A stretch of 64,000 nt of DNA from Ornithinibacillus sp. 4-3 (GTDB lineage Bacteria > Bacillota > Bacilli > Bacillales > Amphibacillaceae). Under the pieces are notes generated by a model that ran no database searches, was not told the origin of the DNA, and saw nothing but the letters and a program-made list of their open reading frames with translations. The stretch covers positions 1,088,001 through 1,152,000 of the forward strand of contig NZ_CP162599.1 of the NCBI RefSeq assembly GCF_040958695.1. The letters run 5' to 3'. Positions within the stretch are counted from its first letter, which is position 1; the number at the start of each line of letters is the position of its first letter. The position numbers and the translations under genes were made by a program. Below, piece by piece: positions 43,517 through 51,187 of the stretch.

Positions 43517-44587
43517 ATGAAAAAGAAAAGAATTCTTTTTACAGGTGGGGGAACGGCAGGACATGTCATTGTGAATGTAGCATTGATTCCCCTTTTTCAA
43601 AAAGAAGGCTGGGAAATAGATTATATTGGTTCAAAAGATGGAATTGAACGAAAATTAATTAGTGAGCTACCAGGAGTTCAATATTATCCTATATCTACAG
43701 GAAAGCTACGACGTTATATGTCTATTGAAAATATAAAGGATCCCTTTAAAGTATTGAAGGGGATATTCCAAGCATGGAGAATTATTGGGAAACGAAAGCC
43801 TTCTGTTATTTTTTCAAAAGGGGGATTTGTATCTGTTCCAGTTGTACTTGCAGCTAAATTACGTGGTGTACCTACAGTTATTCATGAATCAGATTACACA
43901 CCAGGGCTTGCTAATAAGCTATCTATGCCATTTGTAAAACAAATTTTAACTACATTCCCTGAAACTTTAAAATATGTAAATCAAAAAAAAGCAACCTATG
44001 TTGGGGCGGTAGTACGTGAAGAGCTTTTTATGGGAGATAAACAGAAGGGGTTAAAGCTTACTAATTTTACTACAGATAAGCCTGTTTTATTAATTATGGG
44101 TGGAAGTGCTGGCTCCCAAAAAATGAACGAAATTGTTCGAGATAGCTTAGATACATTATTGGATCATTTCCAAATTATTCATATTTGTGGTGAGGGTCAT
44201 GTTGATGAAAAAATGAATCAAGCAGGTTATGTTCAATTTGGGTATGTAAATGAAGAGCTTAAAGATTTATTAGCAATTACTAATTTCGTTATTTCTCGTG
44301 CTGGAGCAAATGCTATTTTTGAATTTTTAGCATTAAAAATTCCTATGTTACTTATTCCTTTGTCTAGAGCGGCAAGTCGTGGAGATCAAATTATTAATGC
44401 CAAATCATTTACCAAAAGTGGTTATGCTAGAACAATAGAGGAAGAACAATTAACAAAGGAAAGCTTTATTGATGAAATAACTCAACTTCAAAAGCATGCA
44501 CCAGCTTTACTAGAAACAATGAAGAATTATCAGAGTGATCAAGCTAGAGATACCGTTATGGCTATCATTAAAGAAAACAGTAAATAA
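43517..44587 (+). CDS. MurG-like UDP-N-acetylglucosamine transferase
   Basis: A 356-residue GT-B glycosyltransferase. RILFTGGGTAGHVIVNVALIPLF matches the MurG glycine loop; KGGFVSVPVVLAAKLRGVPTVIHESD and MGGSAGSQKMNEIV and SRAGANAIFEFLALKIPMLLIPL follow the MurG order. MurG adds GlcNAc to lipid I to form lipid II. No other cell wall gene is adjacent, so it is either the only MurG placed outside the division cluster or a second copy, and I cannot tell which. ATG 43517 follows AAAGGAAG. Confidence 0.85.
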   Translation: MKKKRILFTGGGTAGHVIVNVALIPLFQKEGWEIDYIGSKDGIERKLISELPGVQYYPISTGKLRRYMSIENIKDPFKVLKGIFQAWRIIGKRKPSVIFSKGGFVSVPVVLAAKLRGVPTVIHESDYTPGLANKLSMPFVKQILTTFPETLKYVNQKKATYVGAVVREELFMGDKQKGLKLTNFTTDKPVLLIMGGSAGSQKMNEIVRDSLDTLLDHFQIIHICGEGHVDEKMNQAGYVQFGYVNEELKDLLAITNFVISRAGANAIFEFLALKIPMLLIPLSRAASRGDQIINAKSFTKSGYARTIEEEQLTKESFIDEITQLQKHAPALLETMKNYQSDQARDTVMAIIKENSK

Positions 44588-44590
44588 AAT

Positions 44591-44632
44591 AATAGTGACC
44601 TAGCACATAAAAGGCTATGCTAGGTCACTATT
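44591..44632. terminator. Terminator-like hairpin after the MurG-like gene
   Basis: AATAGTGACCTAGCA pairs with TGCTAGGTCACTATT. The stem is perfect, but the following bases (ATAGTATAAAAA) are poor in T. Confidence 0.6.
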
Positions 44633-44641
44633 ATAGTATAA

Positions 44642-44680
44642 AAAATATGCAAATTAAAACTTATTCAAAGTTAGCGCTCT
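44642..44680. repeat. Possible fragment D of the dispersed repeat
   Basis: AAAATATGCAAATTAAAACTTATTC and the following bases resemble 52026-52063 at about three-quarters of positions by eye with one gap. Both lie just downstream of a hairpin. The match is short, so it may be chance. Confidence 0.35.
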
Positions 44681-44694
44681 GCACTTTTCCTTCT

Positions 44695-45246
44695 CTATTC
44701 TCTTGTAACAACATCCGCTTTACCAGTGTGTGGATCAATAACAAGTCCATGTACTTTTACCTGCTTAGGTAGAAGTGGATGATTACGGATGATTCGAACA
44801 CTTTGTTCAATTGATTCTTCTACAGTGTCGAACCCATGGAATTCCTTTTCTAAATAGATGCCTGCATGTTTTAATGTGTCTAGGGTTTCCTGAGTAACCC
44901 CTCTTTCTTTCATATGCTCAACAAGGGCAGTTGTATCTACTCGAGACATACCACAATCATGATGTCCAACAACAATAATTTCTTCTGCTTTTAGTTCATA
45001 AACAGCAACTAAAATACTTTTCATAATACTATCAAAAGGCTTACGAATAATAGCTCCAGCATTTTTAAGCATTTTCACATCGCCATTTTTCAAATCAAAA
45101 GCTTTTAAAAGTAATTCAATAAGTCTAGACTCCATACAGGTGAAAATCACCATTTTTTTATTAGGAATACTGTCTGTTTCATACTGCTTATATTTTTCCT
45201 CTGCAACAAATTTTCTGTTATATTCTAGTAATCTTTCTAATGACAT
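44695..45246 (-). CDS. Beta-class carbonic anhydrase, atypical active site
   Basis: A 183-residue protein of the beta-carbonic anhydrase family. Zinc ligands are Cys37, His95 and Cys98 (VGHHDCGM). The usual CxDxR motif reads CMESR, with Glu39 in place of the Asp that pairs with Arg. It interconverts CO2 and bicarbonate in the cytoplasm, if active. ATG 45246 is used because AAAGGAG lies upstream of it; the longer frame reaches into the ribosome site. A repeat copy begins 24 bases upstream, so its promoter is inside that repeat. Confidence 0.88.
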   Translation of the reverse strand: MSLERLLEYNRKFVAEEKYKQYETDSIPNKKMVIFTCMESRLIELLLKAFDLKNGDVKMLKNAGAIIRKPFDSIMKSILVAVYELKAEEIIVVGHHDCGMSRVDTTALVEHMKERGVTQETLDTLKHAGIYLEKEFHGFDTVEESIEQSVRIIRNHPLLPKQVKVHGLVIDPHTGKADVVTRE

Positions 45247-45269
45247 GAAAAATTGCTCCTTTATGAAGT

Positions 45270-45542
45270 TGTTCAAAAAGTCCAACAAAAATGACGCATC
45301 GAACAGGGAAACTTCGACTAAGTTCCGACACGTCCTGCATCTAACGTCGAAGTCACTACAACACGCGCAAGTCCATTACTCGAGGCTACGTTGCCTTGAG
45401 CTTTCGATGTATATGATGTGCTGCGAAGTACAGGATGTACTATTGCGGATGTTGCTCTCGTGAAGTGGCGTACTTAATCCGTATTCCTTTAAATGTGTTG
45501 CGAACTGAACTGATTACAGTTTTTTATCGAACTTTTTGACCA
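45270..45542 (+). repeat. Dispersed intergenic repeat, copy B (about 273 bp)
   Basis: It starts with TGTTCAAAAAGT and ends with ACTTTTTGACCA (the complement of TGGTCAAAAAGT), so the ends are near inverted repeats. 45310-45355 matches copy A in 41 of 46 positions; ACTTCGAC and GTCGAAGT inside it form a perfect 8-bp stem. 45428-45487 matches 52299-52358 in 57 of 60 positions. It sits between the divergent carbonic anhydrase and protease genes. Confidence 0.85.
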
Positions 45543-45752
45543 TACACTTTATGGAAAGTAAAAATCCTGTTCTTATTTTAAGAGAAAAAGAAAAAATAAG
45601 CTACTATTATTTAGAAAAACGTAACTTTCCATTGTAAATATTGATATATAAATATAAAATCCTGTATTCCATTGTGAAAATTCCCCATTACAATCGACTG
45701 AACAAAGGAAGAAGGTATATACTTAGGGTAGAATATGTGATTGAGGTGCTAT
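45543..45752. other. Spacer before the membrane protease gene
   Basis: An AT-rich sequence follows the repeat and should contain the protease promoter; no clear box pair or hairpin is evident. Confidence 0.4.
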
Positions 45753-46574
45753 ATGGATAAGAAAGAGCATGAAAATCAGGATATTATTGATAAGGATCTT
45801 TATGAAGATATAGATGATGAAGAAATGTATGAGTTGGTGCAAGAAGCTAGAAGAGAAATTTTGGAAAAAGAAAGGGAGGAAAAGGAAAATCCACCACCCC
45901 GAAAAAGTTTTCCAAAATGGACATTTTGGATTATTGCAATTGCATTGGTTATAAATATTATTGCTTTATTACCACAAACCATATCGATACCAGCTATTGA
46001 TTTTATTAAAACTTCTATCCGTTTATCTGCACAGGAGGATATTAAGGAATATAAGAAATCAGTTGTTGTGATTGAAGCTGGAGATTCGCGTGGTACTGGG
46101 TTTTCTATTTCTGAGGATGGTACCATTTTAACGAATTATCATGTTATTGAAGGGGAAAATCCTGTTACGATCGCATTTCCAGAAGAAGGTTTATACAGTG
46201 GAGAAGTGACAGAGGTATATCCAGACATTGATCTTGCGGTAGTAGAAGTAAAAGGGGAAGGCTTGCCCCACCTCACACTAGCTGATCAAACAGATTTTCA
46301 ACAAGGTGATAAGATTAATTTTATTGGTAATCCGTTAAATTTTAATGGAATTGCTAATGAAGGAGAAATAATAAACTATACTCGATTAGGTAGCTGGGAT
46401 GAGGATGTTATTATGATTCAAGCACCTGTTTATCGAGGAAATAGTGGAAGTCCAATTATTAATCAAGATGGTTTAGTAATTGGTATTATCTTCGCAACCA
46501 TGGAAACTGACTCACATGGAAAGGTAGGATTATTTATTCCAATTGACCTATATTATAAATATATAGATGAATAA
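45753..46574 (+). CDS. Membrane-anchored trypsin-like serine protease (HtrA-related, no PDZ)
   Basis: A 273-residue protein. A charged, acidic N-terminal 55 residues precede one helix (WTFWIIAIALVINIIALLP), then an extracytoplasmic trypsin-like domain. Catalytic triad: His130 (TNYHVIEG), Asp160 (PDIDLAV) and Ser231 (YRGNSGSPI). The C-terminal PDZ domain of HtrA is absent. It may process surface or misfolded proteins; that is inferred. The start is ATG 45753, with GAGGTG before it. Confidence 0.88.
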   Translation: MDKKEHENQDIIDKDLYEDIDDEEMYELVQEARREILEKEREEKENPPPRKSFPKWTFWIIAIALVINIIALLPQTISIPAIDFIKTSIRLSAQEDIKEYKKSVVVIEAGDSRGTGFSISEDGTILTNYHVIEGENPVTIAFPEEGLYSGEVTEVYPDIDLAVVEVKGEGLPHLTLADQTDFQQGDKINFIGNPLNFNGIANEGEIINYTRLGSWDEDVIMIQAPVYRGNSGSPIINQDGLVIGIIFATMETDSHGKVGLFIPIDLYYKYIDE

Positions 46575-46921
46575 ATTAGTGAATATAGCAACTGCTGTAA
46601 CAATATATTAATATATTGTTTGCATCATTTTAAAGAGAATATCTCTACAAAAAGGGTTTAGTAATAGCTAGGTTATAATCATTTAGTCCTAGATGTCGAG
46701 TAGTTGTTTTGTTCGATATAAAGTAATACAGATTTAAAATAATTGTAAACGGACCGATATACCATATGTAGCATTCGTGCGATAAGATTAATCTTAAATA
46801 CAAAAATGAACATATGGTGAATGAAAATGTTACAAATAAAAAATAAATTACATAATAAAAAATATTTAACACCCAAAAAAGGATATTTGTTTACGAACAA
46901 TATGATAGGGGTGCTGAAGAT
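46575..46921. other. Spacer before sigI, with a SigI-type promoter candidate
   Basis: Most of this AT-rich region shows nothing I can name. AACACCC ending at 46874 and CGAA at 46894-46897 resemble the C-rich -35 and CGAA -10 described for SigI promoters. That would let SigI activate its own operon. Confidence 0.45.
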
Positions 46922-47662
46922 ATGATGATTACCCCTATCAGTGAAACAAATAATGAAAAGATGACAATTGAAGATATGATTGCTTCTGTACAGCAAGGGG
47001 ATATAACGATGCAGAATTATTTATTGCATGCATATCAGCCTTTTATTGCAAAATGTGTATCAGAAGTTTGTAAAAGATATATTGATCGAAGAGATGATGA
47101 GTTTAGTATTGGCTTATCAGGATTTAACGAGGCAATATTACATTATTCCTCCCATAAGGGTTGTTCGTTTTTCGCATTTGCTCAATTAGTTGTGAAGCGA
47201 AAAGTAATTGATTATATACGTTCGATACAAAGTACAATGATAGTAACTTCTCTAGATGAAAAATACGATGACGAACAAGTAGAAAATACGAATGAAATTA
47301 TTGTTGCCACAAACTTTTATATGGAACAACAAGAGTCATGGCAACGTAAAGAAGAAGTAAAAGATTTTAGTGAACAATTGAAAGCGTATAAATTATCTTT
47401 AATGGAATTAGCCGAGGTTTCCCCAAAACATAGAGATGCGAGGGAATCCGCTATTCAAATAGCAAGAACGATTTATAATGAACCAAAATTACGAGATTAT
47501 GTAATAGAAAAGAAAAAACTGCCTATTAGAGATCTTTTAAAAATAGTTAAAGTAAGCAAGAAAACATTAGAGAGAAATAGGAAGTATATTTTAGCTATTT
47601 TTATTGTTTTAAATGAGGGCTATGTATATTTAAATGATTATTTAAAGGGGACAGGTTTGTGA
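46922..47662 (+). CDS. sigI: RNA polymerase sigma factor SigI
   Basis: A 246-residue sigma-70-like factor of the SigI type. Region 2 has YLLHAYQPFIAKCVSEVCKRYIDRRDDEFSIGLSGFNEAI and FFAFAQLVVKRKVIDYIRS; the C-terminal region has the SigI-type LPIRDLLKIVKVSKKTLERNRKYILAIFIV. SigI in Bacillus responds to heat and envelope stress. GGGGTG lies before ATG 46922 (46925 is possible). Its stop overlaps the rsgI start. Confidence 0.93.
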   Translation: MMITPISETNNEKMTIEDMIASVQQGDITMQNYLLHAYQPFIAKCVSEVCKRYIDRRDDEFSIGLSGFNEAILHYSSHKGCSFFAFAQLVVKRKVIDYIRSIQSTMIVTSLDEKYDDEQVENTNEIIVATNFYMEQQESWQRKEEVKDFSEQLKAYKLSLMELAEVSPKHRDARESAIQIARTIYNEPKLRDYVIEKKKLPIRDLLKIVKVSKKTLERNRKYILAIFIVLNEGYVYLNDYLKGTGL

Positions 47663-48384
47663 AACAAGGGATTGTTATGGGGTGTTACGATCGCTTTATG
47701 ATTGTTTTAACAAAAGAGGGTGAATTTGTTAAAGCTAAACAAATCAGTGATTGTACAATTGGTGAAGAGGTCAATTTCGAGCTTTTTACACAAGATAAAC
47801 GAATTCATCTTGCTAAAAAGATTACATCACATGTATTAACAGTGGCTTCTATAATGCTATTGATTATCGTACCTCTAAGTTTATTCTACCATCAGCCAAA
47901 ATCGTATGCATTTATTAATATTGATGCTAATCCAAGTATTGAAATAGAGTTAAAGCGTGATTTAACCGTGAAAAATATAAAACCTTTAAATGTCGATGCC
48001 ATACATACAATAAGACATTTTGAACAAACAAAAGGAATGGCATTTGAAGAGTTTTTATCTCACTTAATGATGATATGTGAAAAAAGTGATTATCTTGATG
48101 ATAAGCGGCAAATGTTAATTGGAATAAACTACGGCATAGAAGAAACAGAACATGAGCAAATTGATATAAGTGATTTAAAAACAGACCATGACAACTGGGA
48201 AATAGCAGCATATAATGTTCCAAGTGAAGTAAGAGAAATCGCTAAACAATCACATTTGTCTATGAATAGAGTATTAGCCAATAAAATGGAAGAACAAGAT
48301 GAATCAATTTTACGCATGTTTGAAGAAACCAACCAAGATAGCATTCAAAAGAAGGATATGATCACCACTTTTTACGATGAGTAA
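47659..48384 (+). CDS. rsgI: Anti-sigma-I factor RsgI, short form
   Basis: A 241-residue protein. An N-terminal cytoplasmic RsgI domain of about 55 residues (GIVMGCYDRFMIVLTKEGEFVKAK) binds SigI, a helix spans residues 59-78, and an outside domain starts with YAFINIDANPSIEIELKRD. Asn91-Pro92 is the conserved N-P site where RsgI proteins are reported to self-cleave. The outer part is about 160 residues and has no carbohydrate-binding or long repeat tail, unlike the larger RsgI proteins. GTG 47659 overlaps the sigI stop codon, so the pair is coupled. Confidence 0.92.
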   Translation: MKQGIVMGCYDRFMIVLTKEGEFVKAKQISDCTIGEEVNFELFTQDKRIHLAKKITSHVLTVASIMLLIIVPLSLFYHQPKSYAFINIDANPSIEIELKRDLTVKNIKPLNVDAIHTIRHFEQTKGMAFEEFLSHLMMICEKSDYLDDKRQMLIGINYGIEETEHEQIDISDLKTDHDNWEIAAYNVPSEVREIAKQSHLSMNRVLANKMEEQDESILRMFEETNQDSIQKKDMITTFYDE

Positions 48385-48420
48385 AAAATATATCTTTATC
48401 AGTCGAATAATACATCTCAT

Positions 48421-48461
48421 AAAAGAAGCTTATTGAAGTGATTTTATCAATAAGCTTTTTT
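48421..48461 (+). terminator. Terminator of sigI-rsgI
   Basis: AGAAGCTTATTGA pairs with TCAATAAGCTT, followed by TTTTT. Confidence 0.8.
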
Positions 48462-48505
48462 GTGTTTACTACATAACATTCACGTTTTGTGGAATCCTAG
48501 CAGAA

Positions 48506-48724
48506 TCAAATAAATAAATAGGTTTGTTGGGCATGATCTAAGTAATGAATTAATCTGTCATGTGAATAAATTAATTGGTTAGGATGATACTGAAAGTCGC
48601 ATAAAAAATCATAAATTCTCTTTGATAAAAAATCATCATTTGTATGCATCATTAATACGAACAAGTTATCCCATTGCTTTTCTAATAGAAAATGAACAGC
48701 TTTATCATAATCCGTACTAGTCAT
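48506..48724 (-). CDS. Small conserved-looking protein, unknown function
   Basis: A 72-residue soluble protein with a helical pattern (TDYDKAVHFLLEKQWDNLFVLMM) and an aromatic tail. I do not know its family. AGGAGGAATGTGA lies before ATG 48724, which supports expression. It is on the minus strand behind the sigI-rsgI terminator and is not linked to it. Confidence 0.65.
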   Translation of the reverse strand: MTSTDYDKAVHFLLEKQWDNLFVLMMHTNDDFLSKRIYDFLCDFQYHPNQLIYSHDRLIHYLDHAQQTYLFI

Positions 48725-48837
48725 TCACATTCCTCCTATACTTAAAGGCTTCACATATTTTTCACTCCTGTTCAGTGAGAGAACAAACTTTAAATCCCGT
48801 AGCTGCTAAAATTTTTCGATAGCAGTTGAACTGTAGC

Positions 48838-48942
48838 CTAATTAATTTGAAAAACATATTTGGCTTCTCTTTTAGAGTTTCCAATATCATTTATTTTGTT
48901 CGTACCCATTAATGGTACTGTTGGTAAAAATAGGCGAAGCAT
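48838..48942 (-). CDS. Possible 34-residue protein
   Basis: A short frame beginning MLRLFLPTVPLMGTNKINDIG and ending with a basic/aromatic tail. AGAGGAAAATTTT precedes ATG 48942. A longer frame from 49089 overlaps the divergent lipoprotein gene start and is less likely. No family is known to me. It could be a small expressed protein or chance. Confidence 0.4.
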   Translation of the reverse strand: MLRLFLPTVPLMGTNKINDIGNSKREAKYVFQIN

Positions 48943-48994
48943 AAAATTTTCCTCTTGAAACATACTAAAAGCAAAATAGGAAGGAGGAACAATT

Positions 48995-49627
48995 GTGAAT
49001 AAGAAATTAGTAACAATTGGAATCGCACTAACATTAACACTTGTTGGCTGTAGTACACAACGAGATGATACTAATAACACAGACAACATAGAGCCAACGC
49101 GATATAATGAACAAATGAATAGGGCAAATGATGGTAATCGACCTGGGGATGGTACAATTTATCCACGAGGTGTAGGGGATGAGGCGAGAGATAATGGCGA
49201 TGACATGAATCGTCATGAAAGAACAGGAAATTACTCTGTATCAGAAGAGGCAGCAGATCGTATCGTTGATCAGATGGACGATATTGATCAAGCGTATGTA
49301 TTGATGACAAATCGTAATGCATATGTAGCGGCATTATTAGATACAGATCGTGCACAAGAACGTATGGATGATCAAACAAATTATGACATTGCAGAAAATA
49401 CTACTGAAGAAGGTCATATACTAACAGATGATGTGAAAAATAAAATCTCTGAAATTGTTCAATCAGTAGATAGTAATGTAGATAATGTGTATATTACAAC
49501 AAATCCTGACTTCGCTGATTTAATAAATAATTACATGGCGGATGTTGATGCTGGAAAACCAGTAAGAGGATTTTTTGATCAATTCGGCAATATGATTGAG
49601 CGCATTTTCCCTCAAAATAAATCATAA
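48995..49627 (+). CDS. YhcN/YlaJ-family sporulation lipoprotein
   Basis: A 210-residue lipoprotein. The signal peptide has lipobox LVGC (Cys19). A hydrophilic linker with Asn/Asp/Arg runs to about residue 80. The C-terminal YhcN/YlaJ domain has AADRIVDQMDDIDQAYVLMTNRNAYVAALLD and VDNVYITTNPDFADLINNYM. Family members sit in the spore inner membrane or help germination. Start is GTG 48995 behind AGGAGGAACAATT. Single gene. Confidence 0.88.
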   Translation: MNKKLVTIGIALTLTLVGCSTQRDDTNNTDNIEPTRYNEQMNRANDGNRPGDGTIYPRGVGDEARDNGDDMNRHERTGNYSVSEEAADRIVDQMDDIDQAYVLMTNRNAYVAALLDTDRAQERMDDQTNYDIAENTTEEGHILTDDVKNKISEIVQSVDSNVDNVYITTNPDFADLINNYMADVDAGKPVRGFFDQFGNMIERIFPQNKS

Positions 49628-49639
49628 TGGATAGATGAT

Positions 49640-49681
49640 AAAGGGTGCCAGGGTCAGCTGTTGACTTTTAGGTGCCCTTTT
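49640..49681 (+). terminator. Terminator after the YhcN-like gene
   Basis: AAAGGGTGCC pairs with GGTGCCCTTT (two G-U pairs), followed by T residues. Confidence 0.65.
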
Positions 49682-49802
49682 CCTCGTTTGGAAACTTTAT
49701 TAAACGATGTAGAAGTAATCAATGAAGAAATGTTTTCTACTACATATTGGTAATTATTATGATAAGATGAAGAAATAGAATTTGATTTAGGAGGAAAAAA
49801 TA

Positions 49803-51167
49803 ATGCAGAAAACACTTCAATATTTACAAGAAAATAAAGATAATTATCTAAAAATTTTAAAAGATTTTTTATCCATTCCAAGTATTAGTACAGATAGTGC
49901 ATATAATGATCAAGTTCAAGAAGCAGCAAATTTCTTAAAGAAATATATAAGCGAAATTGGTTTTGATAACGTGAAGCAATTAGAAACAGGGAATCATCCT
50001 GTTGTTTATGCTGAGTATTTACAAGCTGGACCAGATGCACCAACTGTTTTAATTTATGGTCATTATGATGTACAACCTGTAGATCCTATCGAACATTGGG
50101 ACAGTGATCCATTCCAAGCAGAAGTTCGCGATGGTCGTTTATATGCGAGAGGCTCAAGTGATGATAAAGGTCAGGTATTTATGCACCTTGCTGTATTTGA
50201 CGCTATTTTAAAAGCAGAAGGTAAGCTTCCAATCAATGTGAAGCTGTGTATTGAAGGAGAGGAAGAGATTGGCAGTGCTAATTTCAAACCAGTATTAATA
50301 GAACATCAAGAGCTTTTAAAAGCTGATTTTGCAGTTGTTTCAGATACAAGTATGATTACAGCTGGACAGCCAACTATTTTATATGGATTAAAAGGCTTAA
50401 CAGGATTAGAATTTACAGTTACAAGTGCTACTCATGATTTACACTCTGGAATGTATGGTGGAGCAGTTCGTAATCCATTGATGACATTAGCACATATTCT
50501 GTCAACTATGAAAAATGAAGAGGAAGTAGTTACCGTGGATGGCTTTTATGATGGTATTGAAGAACTTTCTGATGAGGAACGTGCATTAATTGCAGAGTTA
50601 GAAGGAGAAAATTATCAGGAAACAACTGGAGCTATTGAAACAGTATCAGAGCAAGGCTATAGTGCAAAAGAACATACAATGGCAAGACCTACACTAGAAG
50701 TAAATGGAATGCATGGTGGCTATCAAGGAGAAGGTACTAAAACGATTATACCTGCTTATGCGAGTGCCAAAATTACTTGTCGTCTTGTTCCAGGTCAAGA
50801 CCCTGAACATATTCAAAATTTATTAGAAAAACATATTTTAGAGCATACACCATCAGGAGTTAAAGTAACGATAGAAAAAGGAAAAGTATCTGCAAAATCT
50901 TATAAGGTAGAACCAGATCATCCACTTATCAAGCAGGCAGCAAGTAGCTATGCAAAAGCATTTGGTAAAGAGTGTGTGTTTATGCGCATGGGAGGATCTA
51001 TTCCTGTTGTAGAATGGTTTGATGAAGTTTTTGCATATCCAATCATCCTATTGGGATTTGGGACACCGGAAGATCGTTTGCATTCACCTAATGAAAGTTT
51101 TCCATTAGAGAATTTTGAAAAAGGAATGGAAACACTTGTATATTATTGGGAAGAAGTAGCAAACTGA
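49803..51167 (+). CDS. M20-family dipeptidase
   Basis: A 454-residue zinc dipeptidase. YGHYDVQPVDP supplies the His and Asp, SSDDKGQVFMH the bridging Asp, EGEEEIGSANF the Glu pair, SDTSM and MRMGGSIPVVEWF the rest. HSGMYGGAVRNPL marks the dimerisation domain. It hydrolyses dipeptides in the cytoplasm. AGGAGGAAAAAATA precedes ATG 49803. The reductase gene begins 20 bases after its stop. Confidence 0.9.
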   Translation: MQKTLQYLQENKDNYLKILKDFLSIPSISTDSAYNDQVQEAANFLKKYISEIGFDNVKQLETGNHPVVYAEYLQAGPDAPTVLIYGHYDVQPVDPIEHWDSDPFQAEVRDGRLYARGSSDDKGQVFMHLAVFDAILKAEGKLPINVKLCIEGEEEIGSANFKPVLIEHQELLKADFAVVSDTSMITAGQPTILYGLKGLTGLEFTVTSATHDLHSGMYGGAVRNPLMTLAHILSTMKNEEEVVTVDGFYDGIEELSDEERALIAELEGENYQETTGAIETVSEQGYSAKEHTMARPTLEVNGMHGGYQGEGTKTIIPAYASAKITCRLVPGQDPEHIQNLLEKHILEHTPSGVKVTIEKGKVSAKSYKVEPDHPLIKQAASSYAKAFGKECVFMRMGGSIPVVEWFDEVFAYPIILLGFGTPEDRLHSPNESFPLENFEKGMETLVYYWEEVAN

Positions 51168-51187
51168 GCAAAACAGGGGGAGAAATG

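Noticed and set aside
45140..45463. A 107-residue plus-strand frame across the carbonic anhydrase start and repeat B
   Set aside because: It overlaps a clear gene on the other strand and a non-coding repeat; composition is not protein-like.
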